This document shows, in pieces, positions 36,030-45,258 of a stretch of DNA of 64,000 nt (position 1 is the stretch's first letter; the number at the start of each line of letters is the position of its first letter). A program made the position numbers and the translations under genes. Under the pieces are notes generated by a model, which ran no database searches, had not been told where the DNA came from, and saw only the letters and a program-made list of their open reading frames with translations. The stretch is from positions 1-64,000 of the forward strand of contig CAYTWT010000229.1 in the NCBI GenBank assembly GCA_964442185.1, written 5' to 3'. The stretch comes from CADEEV01 sp964442185 (lineage in GTDB: Bacteria; Acidobacteriota; Vicinamibacteria; Fen-336).

Positions 36030-36781
36030 AGGAGCCGGTGGATCGCCTGCTCGCCGAGCGCGAGCAGATCGACAGGGGCTTCCAGGCGAGCGTCGTGCTC
36101 TCGGTGGCGGCGCATCTCCTATTGCTAGGCACCACCGTGGCCGCCGCGATCTTCGGATCGAAGACGCCGCTCCTGCAAGTGCAGGACGGCTTCGCGGTGC
36201 CCTTGCCTCCAGGCGGCGGCGGCGTTCGAAGCGCCGAGCCGCCGGCCCCGGCCAAGCCTGAGCCCGAGGTGTCCCAAGCCCCGCCTGCAACGCTGGCGCC
36301 TCCGCCGAAGATTCTCAAGCCACCGAAGGAGGACCCGAGGAAAGGCCTGCCCGAACTGGACGCGAAGAAGGGCAAGACCAAGCCGACTCCCCTGCCGGCG
36401 CCGCTGAAGTCGGGTGGTGTGGCGGGGGGCACGGGCCCCTCGGTCCAGACGCCGGGCCTCGAGTTCGGCCCTCCGGGCCCGGGCGTGCCCGGTGGAACCG
36501 ACCCCCTCGGCGACTGGTATCTGGCGGGCGTCCAGCGAAAGATCTGGATGCTCTGGACGCAACAGATCCGCCCGTCGGCTCCGCAGCCCGTCACGATCAG
36601 TTTTACGATCACAACCGACGGCTCGGTCAGCGATGTGCGTGTCGTCCAGTCGAGCGGGATCTACCTGCTCGACAGCGCCGCTCAGCGCGCCGTCTACTCC
36701 GCGGGCCCGTTCGGCCCGCTTCCCAGGAACTATGGAACTGACCGGTATACGATCCAGGCCATCTTCAAGCCGACGAGTTAG
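36026..36781 (+). CDS. tolA: TolA/TonB-like energy-transducing protein
   Basis: This 251-residue protein has one N-terminal membrane anchor (SVVLSVAAHLLLLGTTVAAAIF), a Pro/Lys-rich linker of about 120 residues and a C-terminal TonB/TolA-like domain (VTISFTITTDGSVSDVRVVQSSG). It spans the periplasm and links the TolQR motor to TolB-Pal. The linker is short and proline-rich, not the long helix of enteric TolA. The GTG start overlaps the tolR stop (GTGA). The role rests strongly on its position. Confidence 0.85.
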   Translation: MKEPVDRLLAEREQIDRGFQASVVLSVAAHLLLLGTTVAAAIFGSKTPLLQVQDGFAVPLPPGGGGVRSAEPPAPAKPEPEVSQAPPATLAPPPKILKPPKEDPRKGLPELDAKKGKTKPTPLPAPLKSGGVAGGTGPSVQTPGLEFGPPGPGVPGGTDPLGDWYLAGVQRKIWMLWTQQIRPSAPQPVTISFTITTDGSVSDVRVVQSSGIYLLDSAAQRAVYSAGPFGPLPRNYGTDRYTIQAIFKPTS

Positions 36782-38117
36782 GGCCCTGCTCGCGGCCGGG
36801 CTCAGTCTCGCCGTGTTCGCTATCGTGCCCTCTGGGCTGCGCGCGCAACAGCCGACGCCTCCTGGGGGCGTTACGCCCACGATCGTCATCGATGCCTCGG
36901 CGCAGCGCTTCGCGGTCCCGGACTGCCTGCCCAGGCGCGACGACCCGGCGTTGCGCGAAGTCTGCCGCAGCTTCAGCCAGGTGCTCCGCAACGACCTGAA
37001 GTTCGAAGCCCTGTTCCAGTTCGTGCCCGAGAGCCTGTTCTCTGCAATCCCGCCCCTCAACCCCGACAACCCGAACTTCGAAGACTGGAAATCGATCGGC
37101 ACCAAGGTGCTGGTGGTGACCCAGGCGGACATCACGGGCAGCGATCTCAGCGTCGAGGCGCGCGTCCACTTCGTCGATTCCGGCCAGGCGATGCTGACCA
37201 AGCGCTATTCCGGCCGGGCCGACAACCCGCGCTCCTTCGCCCACCAGCTCTCCGACGACATCATGGCGCTCACCCAGTACCGCGGCGTCGCGCGCACCCG
37301 TATCGCGTTCGCCTCGGACCGCGACAGCACCAAGCAGAAGCGCACGAAAGAGCTGTACATCGTCGACTACGACGGCTTCAACCCGCGTCGTGTCACGGTC
37401 AATAGCTCGCTCAACATCCTGCCCGCATGGCGTCCCGACGGCCAGGCGCTTGCCTACGTCTCGTATCGGCAGGACCGTTCACCTCTCATCTTCCTCGCCG
37501 AGATCTTCGCCGGCCGCTCGAGCGGCAACATCACCGGCGAGCGCGCCGGCAGCCAGGCTTTCGCGCCCGCCTGGAGCCCGGATGGTAAGCGTGTCGTGTT
37601 CGCCAGCACTCGGGCGGGCAACATGGAGATCTTCTCAGCGAATGCGGACGGCGCCGAGTTGCGCCGCCTCACCAACTCCGCCGCCTCCGACACCGCGCCT
37701 TGCTTCAGCCCGACCGGCCAGGAGATCGCATTCACGTCGAACCGCACCGGCACGCCACAGATCTACCTGATGGACAACGAGGGGCTGAACCTGCGGCGGC
37801 TGACGACCGTCGGCAACTACAACGACGCGCCGGCCTGGAACCCCTCGAAGCAGTACAGCGAGATCGCCTTCACGTCGCGGATCGAGGGTGGTTTCGAGGT
37901 CGCAGTGATCGACCTCGCCACGCGCCAAGTGCGTCAGATCACCGAGGGCCGCGGCAGCTGCGAGTACCCCGCCTGGGCTCCGAACGGCCGGCACCTGGTC
38001 TTTTCCTGTAACCGCGGCGGCACCTGGCAGATCAGCGTCGCCGATCGGGACGGTCGCGAGGTGAGCTTTCTCGCCACCGGGCCCGGCAACAACGTACAGC
38101 CCGATTGGGGACCCTGA
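36732..38117 (+). CDS. tolB: TolB, periplasmic beta-propeller
   Basis: This 461-residue protein has a signal peptide (RRVRALLAAGLSLAVFAIV, cleavage near LRAQQ), an N-terminal TolB domain and a six-bladed PD40 propeller with repeated W-x-P-D-G-K/Q motifs (AWSPDGKRVVFAS, CFSPTGQEIAFTSNR, AWAPNGRHLVFSC). It interacts with Pal and TolA in outer-membrane constriction. The ATG at 36732 has AGGA five bases upstream and overlaps tolA by 50 bases. Confidence 0.94.
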   Translation: MELTGIRSRPSSSRRVRALLAAGLSLAVFAIVPSGLRAQQPTPPGGVTPTIVIDASAQRFAVPDCLPRRDDPALREVCRSFSQVLRNDLKFEALFQFVPESLFSAIPPLNPDNPNFEDWKSIGTKVLVVTQADITGSDLSVEARVHFVDSGQAMLTKRYSGRADNPRSFAHQLSDDIMALTQYRGVARTRIAFASDRDSTKQKRTKELYIVDYDGFNPRRVTVNSSLNILPAWRPDGQALAYVSYRQDRSPLIFLAEIFAGRSSGNITGERAGSQAFAPAWSPDGKRVVFASTRAGNMEIFSANADGAELRRLTNSAASDTAPCFSPTGQEIAFTSNRTGTPQIYLMDNEGLNLRRLTTVGNYNDAPAWNPSKQYSEIAFTSRIEGGFEVAVIDLATRQVRQITEGRGSCEYPAWAPNGRHLVFSCNRGGTWQISVADRDGREVSFLATGPGNNVQPDWGP

Positions 38118-38122
38118 GAACC

Positions 38123-38677
38123 ATGAAGAAATCCCTTGCCCTCCTCGTGATCCTGACGCTCGCCGCGTGCGGCGGCACCAAGCGGCCGCCGCTGGTGGCG
38201 ACCAGCGCTGGCGGCGCTTCGGGCTCCGGCCCGCGAAACACAGCTTCAGCGCCGCCAGAGGTCGTCTCTGAAGGCCCAGACATCCAGGCCGTGGACGGCG
38301 CTGGTCTCGGGCAAGAGGCGCTCAGCGACGAGTCCGGCGAAGGTGGTCCGCTCGCGGATATCCACTTCGACTACGACCAGTCGTCGCTCAGCGACGAGGC
38401 GCGCGCGACGCTCGGGCAGCACGCCAACTGGCTCCAGGCCCACCCCGGGCTGCGCCTCTCGGTCGAAGGCCATTGCGACGATCGTGGCAGCGTGGAGTAC
38501 AACCTCGCTCTTGGAGAGCAGCGAGCCCGCACCGCCTACGAATATCTCGTCAGCCTCGGCGTTCCCAAGGACCGGCTGAACACGGTGTCGTACGGCAAGG
38601 AGCGGCCTATCGATGTCGGCGTCAGCGAAGCCGCCTGGGCCAAGAACCGGCGGGCCCACTTCGCGCTCTCCCGCTGA
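38123..38677 (+). CDS. pal: Pal, peptidoglycan-associated lipoprotein
   Basis: This 184-residue lipoprotein has a signal peptide with lipobox LAAC, the acylated cysteine being residue 22. A low-complexity linker follows, then an OmpA-like domain (FDYDQSSLSDEAR, VEGHCDDRGSVEYNLALGEQRA) that binds diaminopimelate in peptidoglycan. The Asp and Arg of the binding site are present. It anchors the outer membrane and is bound by TolB. The ATG at 38123 lies five bases after the tolB stop. Confidence 0.95.
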   Translation: MKKSLALLVILTLAACGGTKRPPLVATSAGGASGSGPRNTASAPPEVVSEGPDIQAVDGAGLGQEALSDESGEGGPLADIHFDYDQSSLSDEARATLGQHANWLQAHPGLRLSVEGHCDDRGSVEYNLALGEQRARTAYEYLVSLGVPKDRLNTVSYGKERPIDVGVSEAAWAKNRRAHFALSR

Positions 38678-38760
38678 AAGAGCGGCCCGGCGTCCGATAC
38701 CGGCGTTATATGATGGGTCTTGGCCCTCCGAGGGGCCCACAGCAAGTCTGGAGGTCCATC

Positions 38761-39570
38761 GTGATACGTCGCCTCACGGCATTTCTCATTGCCGCCTGCT
38801 TCGCCGCTCCAGCCTGGGCAGCGAACAAGGACATCGAGCGCCTGCAGATCCAGATCGCCAACCTCCAGGCCCAGCTCGCGGAGCTGCAGCGCAGGAGCGA
38901 CGATGGCCTCAACGAGATCAAGCGGCTCAACGAGCTGCTGGCCGACCAGGCCGCCCAGGCCCGCAAGAACGCGATCGAGCGGCAGACCAGGGACGAGGCG
39001 TGGCAGTTGGCCCTGAAGGACATCACCGATCGCCTGGGCGAGATCAGCGAGAAGCTTTCGGCCCCACCCCAGGCGGGTGCCGCGCCAGGCTACGCTGCAG
39101 CCCCAGGCCCAACGGGAGAGCCGTCCGCGGGAACGACCGCGCCCTCCATCCCGACCGGCGGTCCCGTGGCGATGGCGCCCCCGCTTGGGGCCACGGCGCC
39201 CGCCCCGCGCGAACTGTACAGCCAGGCCTATGCGGACTACGCCCGCGGCAACTACGACCTGGCGATCCAGGGCTTCCAGGAATATCTCCGGACCTACCCG
39301 AACACCGAGTTCTCGGACAACGGCCAGTACTGGATCGGCGAGTGTCTCTACGGAAAGCAGAAGTACGCCGAGGCGATCGAAGCGTGGAACGTGCTGTTCC
39401 GCGATTTCCCCTCGAGCGACAAACTGCCGGACGCGCGCTTCAAGAAGGGGCTCGCACTCGAGCGACTCGGACGCCGCAGCCAGGCCCTGGTGGAGTATCG
39501 GTATGTCGTGGATCGCTACCCGAACTCCGAAGCCGGGCGCAAGGCGCGCGAGAAGCTGAACGCGCAGTAG
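38761..39570 (+). CDS. cpoB: CpoB/YbgF-type Tol-associated TPR protein
   Basis: This 269-residue periplasmic protein has a signal peptide (LTAFLIAACFAAPAWA), a coiled-coil region (about residues 20-95) for trimerisation, a Pro/Ala linker and a C-terminal set of TPRs beginning at YSQAYADYARGNYDLAIQGF. It coordinates Tol function with cell-wall synthesis in enterics. The GTG at 38761 is set by GGAGG (38750-38754) six bases upstream and by the signal peptide. It ends the tol-pal run. Confidence 0.92.
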   Translation: MIRRLTAFLIAACFAAPAWAANKDIERLQIQIANLQAQLAELQRRSDDGLNEIKRLNELLADQAAQARKNAIERQTRDEAWQLALKDITDRLGEISEKLSAPPQAGAAPGYAAAPGPTGEPSAGTTAPSIPTGGPVAMAPPLGATAPAPRELYSQAYADYARGNYDLAIQGFQEYLRTYPNTEFSDNGQYWIGECLYGKQKYAEAIEAWNVLFRDFPSSDKLPDARFKKGLALERLGRRSQALVEYRYVVDRYPNSEAGRKAREKLNAQ

Positions 39571-39589
39571 AAACGAGAAAGGAATCTCC

Positions 39590-40039
39590 ATGGCGAGCGT
39601 CAACAAGGTCGTCCTGATCGGCAACCTCGGCAAGGATCCCGAGATCCGCTACATGCAATCGGGCGAACCGATCGCTAATTTTTCCCTGGCCACGAGCGAG
39701 CAATGGACCGACAAGGGCGGCCAGAAGCAGGAGCGCACCGAGTGGCATCGGGTCGAGGTCTTCGGCAAGACCGCCCAGGTGGTCCGCGACTACTGCTCGA
39801 AGGGCAAGCAGGTCTACATCGAAGGCTCGATCCGCTACGACGAATGGACCGACAAGGACGGCAACAAGAAGTACATGACCAAGATCCGCGTCAGCGGCCC
39901 GAACTCGCGGCTGGTGCTGCTGGGCTCGCGCGGCGAGGGCGGCGGTGGCGGCCGCGCTGGCTCCGGCCCTCCGTCCGAGCAGAAGGAGTCGGGCCCGCCC
40001 GAGGACTTCCAGGTCAGCGACGAAGACGTGCCGTTCTAG
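39590..40039 (+). CDS. ssb: Single-stranded DNA-binding protein
   Basis: This 149-residue protein has an OB-fold (NKVVLIGNLGKDPEIRY at the N-terminus, TEWHRVEVFGKTAQ, GSIRYDEWTDKDGNKKY). A glycine-rich linker follows, ending in the acidic tail DEDVPF that recruits repair and replication proteins. AGAAAGGA lies upstream of the ATG. It follows cpoB by 19 bp, an unusual place for ssb but on the same strand. Confidence 0.95.
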   Translation: MASVNKVVLIGNLGKDPEIRYMQSGEPIANFSLATSEQWTDKGGQKQERTEWHRVEVFGKTAQVVRDYCSKGKQVYIEGSIRYDEWTDKDGNKKYMTKIRVSGPNSRLVLLGSRGEGGGGGRAGSGPPSEQKESGPPEDFQVSDEDVPF

Positions 40040-40063
40040 CAGCGCCGCTTCGTCCCCGCATTC

Positions 40064-41143
40064 ATGCCGACTCTGCTCGCTGTCGAGCGCTACCTCCCGC
40101 CATTCCGCTACGACCAGGAAGTTGTCACGGACTGGGTGCGCCGTTGGATCGAATCGAGCGGCGATCCAGCTGCGACGAAGCGCTTGCTCTCGGTCTACGC
40201 CGCGGCCGGCGTCAAGACGCGCGCGAGCGTCGTCCCGATCGAGGAGGTCTTCAATCCGGGCGATTTCGAAACCCAGAACGACCGATACCGCTCGATCGCC
40301 CGCTCCGCAGGCACCGAGCTGGCACGCCGGGCGCTCGACGTCGCCTGCTTGCGGCCCGCCGACATCGACCTGATCGTCAGCGTCTCCTGCACGGGCTTCA
40401 TGATCCCGGCCGTGGACGCGTTCGTGGCCGACGCCCTCGGGTTCGGCCCGCGCCTGACGCGCCTGCCCATCACCCAGAGCGGCTGCGCCGGCGGCGTCGT
40501 CGGCCTGGCGCGGGCCGCGGACTATCTGCTGGCGCATCCCGAGCGCGCAGCCATCGTCCTCGCTCTCGAGTTCTCGAGCCTCACGTTCCAACGCTGGGAC
40601 GTCTCGGCCACGAACGTCGTCTCCACGGCGATCTTTGGAGACGGCGGCGCCGCAGTCGTGATGGTCGGGGCCAAACACCCGCGCGCCCTTGCCGGCGGCC
40701 CGCGCCTGGCCCGGCTCGTCGACGCCGACTCGATTTTCTTTCGCGACACTACGCAGCTGATGGGCTTTCGGCTTCGCAACCAGGGTCTCCAGATCATCCT
40801 CGACCGCGCGCTGGCCCCGTTCGTGCGGCGGGAGGTCGTCGGGGCGGTCGAAAGCTTCCTGAAACCGCGCCAACTCGAGCGCGAGGACGTGACGCGCTGG
40901 GTTCTTCACCCCGGAGGCAAACGCATCATCGAAGTCATGGCGGAGAAGCTGGGCCTCTCGAAGGCCGACTTGGCGCCGACCGAGGCCGTTCTCTCCGAGC
41001 ATGGCAACATGAGTTCGGTCACGGTGCTGTTCGTCCTCGACGAGATCTTGCGTCACGCCGGCGTCCGGGCCGGCGAACGGGGCGTGCTCGGGGCCTTCGG
41101 TCCCGGCTTCGGGGCCGAGTTCGCGCTGCTCGAATTCCTCTGA
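40064..41143 (+). CDS. Type III polyketide synthase
   Basis: This 359-residue chalcone-synthase-like enzyme has the complete catalytic triad: Cys141 (QSGCAGG), His282 (VLHPGGKRI) and Asn315 (EHGNMSS). The C-terminal GFGPGFGAE-like loop is present as GAFGPGFGAEF. It extends a starter acyl-CoA with malonyl-CoA and cyclises the product to pyrone or resorcinol. A methyltransferase and a flavoprotein follow by overlap, so the product is probably methylated and oxidised. The starter cannot be read from sequence; long fatty acyl groups are common for such bacterial enzymes. Confidence 0.92.
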   Translation: MPTLLAVERYLPPFRYDQEVVTDWVRRWIESSGDPAATKRLLSVYAAAGVKTRASVVPIEEVFNPGDFETQNDRYRSIARSAGTELARRALDVACLRPADIDLIVSVSCTGFMIPAVDAFVADALGFGPRLTRLPITQSGCAGGVVGLARAADYLLAHPERAAIVLALEFSSLTFQRWDVSATNVVSTAIFGDGGAAVVMVGAKHPRALAGGPRLARLVDADSIFFRDTTQLMGFRLRNQGLQIILDRALAPFVRREVVGAVESFLKPRQLEREDVTRWVLHPGGKRIIEVMAEKLGLSKADLAPTEAVLSEHGNMSSVTVLFVLDEILRHAGVRAGERGVLGAFGPGFGAEFALLEFL

Positions 41144-41820
41144 TGGCAGTCGACCTCACACGGCGTGCCACGGACCCCGAGTGGCTCGACGAGGGCGTGC
41201 CCGAGGACGAGGCGCTCCGAAGCCTGGGCGACCTGCGCTTCGTCAACCGTTGGCTCGGAGGCCGGCGCAGTCTGCTGGAGGCAGTCCTACCGCATCTTCA
41301 GGGACTCCCGCATCCCAGCCTGCTCGACGTCGGCTGCGGCTCCGGCGATCTGCCGGGACTGGTCCGCGGCGCGCTCGCCACGCCCCCGCTCGCGGTGGGA
41401 ATCGACATCAAGCTCCTGCACTTGCAGCAGGCCCCTGCCGGAGTCGAACGCGTCGTGGCCGACGTTCGCGCCCTGCCGTTCGCGCCTGGCAGCTTCGATG
41501 TCGTCACGGCCTCGCTGTTCCTGCACCACTTCGACGGACCGGAGGTGGCGAGGGTGCTGCGCTCGCTGTTCGGCCTCGCCCGGCGTGCCCTGATCGTGAA
41601 CGACCTGCGGCGCGCGCTGGTGCCCTACGTCTTCGGCCGCGCGATTTTCCCCTGGCTGTTCCGTTCGCAGGTGAGCGTGGCCGATGGCCTCTTGTCGATC
41701 CGCCGGGCCTTCACGCAGCCGGAGCTGGCTGCTGCCTTCTCCGAGGCCGGCATCCCCGACGTAGGCATCGTGTGCCGCTTTCCATATCGGCTCGTAGCCG
41801 TGGCCAGGAAGGCCGCGTGA
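41143..41820 (+). CDS. SAM-dependent methyltransferase (polyketide tailoring)
   Basis: This 225-residue class I methyltransferase has motif I LLDVGCGSGDLPGL, VGIDIKLLHL, VVADVRALPFAPGSFDVVTASLFLHHF and the post-motif NDLRRALVPYVFG. The ATG shares one base with the PKS stop and its own stop overlaps the flavoprotein start (GTGA). It probably O- or C-methylates the PKS product. The longer open frame upstream is a shadow of ssb and the PKS. Confidence 0.85.
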   Translation: MAVDLTRRATDPEWLDEGVPEDEALRSLGDLRFVNRWLGGRRSLLEAVLPHLQGLPHPSLLDVGCGSGDLPGLVRGALATPPLAVGIDIKLLHLQQAPAGVERVVADVRALPFAPGSFDVVTASLFLHHFDGPEVARVLRSLFGLARRALIVNDLRRALVPYVFGRAIFPWLFRSQVSVADGLLSIRRAFTQPELAAAFSEAGIPDVGIVCRFPYRLVAVARKAA

Positions 41821-43007
41821 ACCCGCGCGACGTCGTGGTGGTTGGCGGCGGCCCGGCCGGCACGGCAACGGCCTTGTTCTTGCGCCAGCAGGGTCGAGAC
41901 GTCCTGCTCATCGACGAGGCCCGTTTCCCACGCGACAAGCTTTGCGGTGAAGGCGTCTCCCCAGAGGCGTGGCGCCTGCTCGACGCACTGGGCGTGGCCG
42001 AGCGGGTTCGCTCCCTCAACCCGTGGCCGCTACGTGGGATGGCACTGACTTCGCCCTCGGGCGTGTCCTTCACGGGCCGCTACCGTGGTCCGCGACCCGC
42101 CGGCTTTGCAGTTCGGCGAAAGGCCTTCGATCGCACTTTGCTCGAGGCCGCACGCGATGCCGGTGTGGAGGTGCGCGAGGGCACGCGCGCGCTGGACCTC
42201 ATTTTCGATTCCGGCCGCGTGTCGGGCGTCGTCTGCCAGGAGGGCGCAGCGCCGGAGACGCTCGCCGCGCGCCTCGTGGTCGGCGCGGACGGTCGGCGCA
42301 GCGTGGTGGCCCGCAAGCTCGGGCTGCTGCGCGAGCACCCCTCGCTGCGCAAGTTCGCCTTACGCGGCTACTGGGAAGGCATTCAGGGACTCGGCGAGCA
42401 CGGTGAGATGCACGTGGGGGGCGGGGGCTACTGCGGGATCGCACCGCTCTCCGCCACGAGCGCCAACGTCGCCTTCGTGCTCGACCGTGCCCGGATCAGG
42501 CCGGCGGCCGGCGACGTCGATGGCTTCTACCGTTCCTCGCTGCAACTGTGGCCGCGCATCGCCGAGCGCCTGCAGGGCGCCGTACTCCTCGAGCCCCCGA
42601 AGGCCATCGGCCCGCTGGCCCTCGAGGCCCAGCGTGTGTCCGCCCCCGGCGCGATGCTGGTCGGCGACTCGGCTGGTTTCTACGATCCCTTCACCGGTGA
42701 GGGCATCACGCTGGCCCTGCGCAGCGCGGAACTCGCCGCCCCGATCGCTCACGAGGCCCTTGCCTCTGGGAAGCTGGACGGACTTGGCCGCTACGATCGC
42801 GCCCGGCACGCCGCGACGCGCGACAAGTTCCGTCTCAACCGGCTTCTCCAGACGACGGTGTCGTGGCCCAGCCTGGCCGATTCCGTGGCCCGCAAGCTCT
42901 CGCGCCGGCCCGATCTCGCCGATCGCCTCGTCGGCATCGCCGGCGATTTCGAGCCCGCCCGCTCGGCCCTGAGCCTCGGCTTCGCCTGGGACCTGCTCCG
43001 GGCTTAG
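41817..43007 (+). CDS. FAD-dependent oxidoreductase (geranylgeranyl-reductase/hydroxylase type)
   Basis: This 396-residue flavoprotein has an N-terminal dinucleotide fold VVVVGGGPAGTATALFLRQQG, the CGEGVSP motif that follows it in the geranylgeranyl-reductase-like group, VVGADGRRSVVARKLG (GD motif region) and the late VGDSAGFYDPFTGEGI that binds FAD. The family holds aromatic hydroxylases and reductases. As the third gene of the PKS trio it would hydroxylate or reduce the methylated polyketide. It converges on glutamine synthetase with a 4-bp gap. Confidence 0.85.
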   Translation: MNPRDVVVVGGGPAGTATALFLRQQGRDVLLIDEARFPRDKLCGEGVSPEAWRLLDALGVAERVRSLNPWPLRGMALTSPSGVSFTGRYRGPRPAGFAVRRKAFDRTLLEAARDAGVEVREGTRALDLIFDSGRVSGVVCQEGAAPETLAARLVVGADGRRSVVARKLGLLREHPSLRKFALRGYWEGIQGLGEHGEMHVGGGGYCGIAPLSATSANVAFVLDRARIRPAAGDVDGFYRSSLQLWPRIAERLQGAVLLEPPKAIGPLALEAQRVSAPGAMLVGDSAGFYDPFTGEGITLALRSAELAAPIAHEALASGKLDGLGRYDRARHAATRDKFRLNRLLQTTVSWPSLADSVARKLSRRPDLADRLVGIAGDFEPARSALSLGFAWDLLRA

Positions 43008-43011
43008 GGAC

Positions 43012-45177
43012 CTAGATCAGCAGCAGCATCTCGCGATACTTCGGCAGCGACCAGAACTCGTCCGCGACCGATTCCTCGATACGGTCGCAGGCCTCGCGGA
43101 CCGAGGCCATCGCCGGCACCGCTTCGTCTGCCAGGATATGCGCCTTCTTCTCGAGCGAGCCCTCGCCGGTCGCGTGGTCGCTCGCGAGCTGCAGTTCCGC
43201 CATCCGGCTCAACACATCGTCCATGTTGCCGCCCAGGCGCTCCAGCGCCACCGAGATCGCCTTGCGCGCACCGGCGCTGCTGAGCAGCGAGTGCTGCCGG
43301 TATGCGGCCGGGAGCACGTGCGTCTGCACGATGCTCTTCAGCGCTTCGACCTCGATCTCGATGTCCTTGATATAGCGCTCCATCTTCACGTGGTAGCGCG
43401 CCTCGACCTCGGAGCTGGAAAAGACCCGCATCCGGGCCAGGAACTCACGGGTTTCGGGCTTCATCATCTCCGCCAGCGCCTCGGGCGTACGGCGCAGGTT
43501 CGGAAGGCCGCGGCGCGCCGCCTCTTCCACCCACTCCGCCGAGTAGTTGTTGCCCTCGAACCGGATCGCACGGGTCGAGACGACCGCTTGCTTGACGACG
43601 TCGATCACCGCCTCGGCAAGACTGATCCCGCGCTGCAGCCGTTCCATCAGGGCTGTCTCGAACTCGCCCAACGCCTCGGCGACGGCGGCGTTCAGGAAGG
43701 CGACGGGAATCGAGATCGAGGCGGCCGACGACACCGCGCGGAACTCGAACTTGTTACCCGTGAAGGCGAACGGCGAGGTGCGATTACGGTCGGTTTGGTC
43801 GCGCGCGACCTCGGGCAGCTGCCGGATCCCGAGGACGATTCTCTCGACGCCCGCGCTCCCGCTGATCTCGCCCTTCTCGATCGCATCGAGCACGCGCGTC
43901 AACTGATCGCCCAGGAACACCGAGATGATGGCCGGTGGCGCCTCGTTCGCGCCGAGCCGATGGTCGTTGCCCGAGGTTGCGATCGCGGCGCGCAGCAGCC
44001 CCGCATGCCGGTGCACGGCCCGGAGCGTGGCGGCGAGGAACACCAGGAATTCGAGGTTCTGCTCCGGGGTCGCGCCCGGCTCCAGGAGATTCCGCCCCTG
44101 CGAGTCCATCATCGACCAGTTGCAGTGCTTGCCGCTGCCATTGACCCCGGCGAACGGCTTCTCGTGCAGAAGGCAAGCGAAGTTGTGGCGCCGGGCCACC
44201 CGCGTCATCGTCTCCATCACGATCTGGTTGTGGTCCGAAGCGACGTTCGCCTCCTCGAAGATCGGCGCCGTCTCGTATTGGCTCGGGGCCACCTCGTTGT
44301 GCCGCGTCTTGATCGGGATCCCGAGTTTGTAGAGCTCGTGCTCGGCTTCCTGCATGAAGGCGAGGACGCGATCCTTGATGCTGCCAAAATAGTGATCCTC
44401 GAGCTCCTGGCCTTTGGGCGGCCGCGCCCCCAGCAGCGTCCGCCCCGCGCTGACCAGGTCCGGCCGCAGCGAGTAGAAGGCGCGATCGATCAGGAAGTAC
44501 TCCTGCTCCGGACCCAGCGTCGGCACCACGCGCACGGAAGTCTTGTCGCCGAACAGGCGCAGGATCGAAAGGGCGCGCTCGGACAACACCTCCATCGAAC
44601 GCAGGAGCGGCGTCTTGTTGTCGAGCGCGTCGCCGTGGTAGCTGATGAAGACGGAGGGCACGCACAGCGTCTTGCCGTTCGGACCCTCGACGATGAAGAT
44701 CGGGCTCGAAGGATCCCAGGCCGTATAGCCGCGGGCTTCGAAGGTCGTCCGCATTCCGCCGGACGGGAAGCTCGAGGCATCGGGCTCGCTCTGGATCAGC
44801 TGCGCGCCGCTGAAACGCTCCATCGGCAGCCCTTCGTCGTCGAAGGTCAGGAAGGCGTCGTGCTTCTCGGCGGTGAGGCCGGTCTGCGGCTGGAACCAGT
44901 GGCAGAAGTGGGTGGCGCCCTTCTCGAGCGACCACTCCTTCACGGCGTGGGCGACCTCGTTCGCGATGCCGGCCTCGAGGCGACTGCCCCGCCGAATGGT
45001 TTCCTGCAGCGACTGGAACACGGACTTCGGCAGCTTCTTCTTCATGGCCGCCGTGTCGAAGGTGTTCGAGCCGAAGCTCTCGGCCACTTTCACGCCCCGC
45101 GCCATCTCCGGCAACGACCGGATCGAGCGCGACGTCACCTCACGAATCGCCCAGAGCCTGCCCGACGCCTCAGACAT
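43012..45177 (-). CDS. glnN: Type III glutamine synthetase
   Basis: This 721-residue GSIII makes glutamine from glutamate, ammonia and ATP. Family marks are the N-terminal GSNTF, PSVFISYHGDALDNKTPLLRS (in parts), LGPEQEYFLID, RHNEVAPSQYE and GKHCNWSM. It is about 720 residues long, against about 470 for GSI. The ATG at 45177 has GGAGGAAG upstream and a strong promoter at 45203-45230; the frame extends 75 bases further but that part lies over the promoter. There are no glnB or glnK genes nearby. Confidence 0.95.
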   Translation of the reverse strand: MSEASGRLWAIREVTSRSIRSLPEMARGVKVAESFGSNTFDTAAMKKKLPKSVFQSLQETIRRGSRLEAGIANEVAHAVKEWSLEKGATHFCHWFQPQTGLTAEKHDAFLTFDDEGLPMERFSGAQLIQSEPDASSFPSGGMRTTFEARGYTAWDPSSPIFIVEGPNGKTLCVPSVFISYHGDALDNKTPLLRSMEVLSERALSILRLFGDKTSVRVVPTLGPEQEYFLIDRAFYSLRPDLVSAGRTLLGARPPKGQELEDHYFGSIKDRVLAFMQEAEHELYKLGIPIKTRHNEVAPSQYETAPIFEEANVASDHNQIVMETMTRVARRHNFACLLHEKPFAGVNGSGKHCNWSMMDSQGRNLLEPGATPEQNLEFLVFLAATLRAVHRHAGLLRAAIATSGNDHRLGANEAPPAIISVFLGDQLTRVLDAIEKGEISGSAGVERIVLGIRQLPEVARDQTDRNRTSPFAFTGNKFEFRAVSSAASISIPVAFLNAAVAEALGEFETALMERLQRGISLAEAVIDVVKQAVVSTRAIRFEGNNYSAEWVEEAARRGLPNLRRTPEALAEMMKPETREFLARMRVFSSSEVEARYHVKMERYIKDIEIEVEALKSIVQTHVLPAAYRQHSLLSSAGARKAISVALERLGGNMDDVLSRMAELQLASDHATGEGSLEKKAHILADEAVPAMASVREACDRIEESVADEFWSLPKYREMLLLI

Positions 45178-45202
45178 CACTTCCTCCCGTGAAACACGCC
45201 GG

Positions 45203-45230
45203 ATTATAGGCGGCGCGGAGGGGCCGACAA
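45203..45230 (-). promoter_or_regulatory. Predicted sigma70-type promoter of glnN
   Basis: On the minus strand a perfect TATAAT (45208-45203) is preceded, after a 16-base spacer, by TTGTCG (45230-45225). Transcription would start near 45196, about 19 bases before the glnN ATG, leaving GGAGGAAG in the short leader. A second TTGTCG lies 22 bases further upstream. Confidence 0.65.
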
Positions 45231-45258
45231 GGCTTTTCTGAGCGACCGACAAAAAGGT

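Noticed and set aside
45188..45196. CGTGAAACA resembling half of a parS site upstream of glnN
   Set aside because: Only one half of the parS palindrome is present and the other side does not match; it lies 14 kb from parAB. Probably chance.
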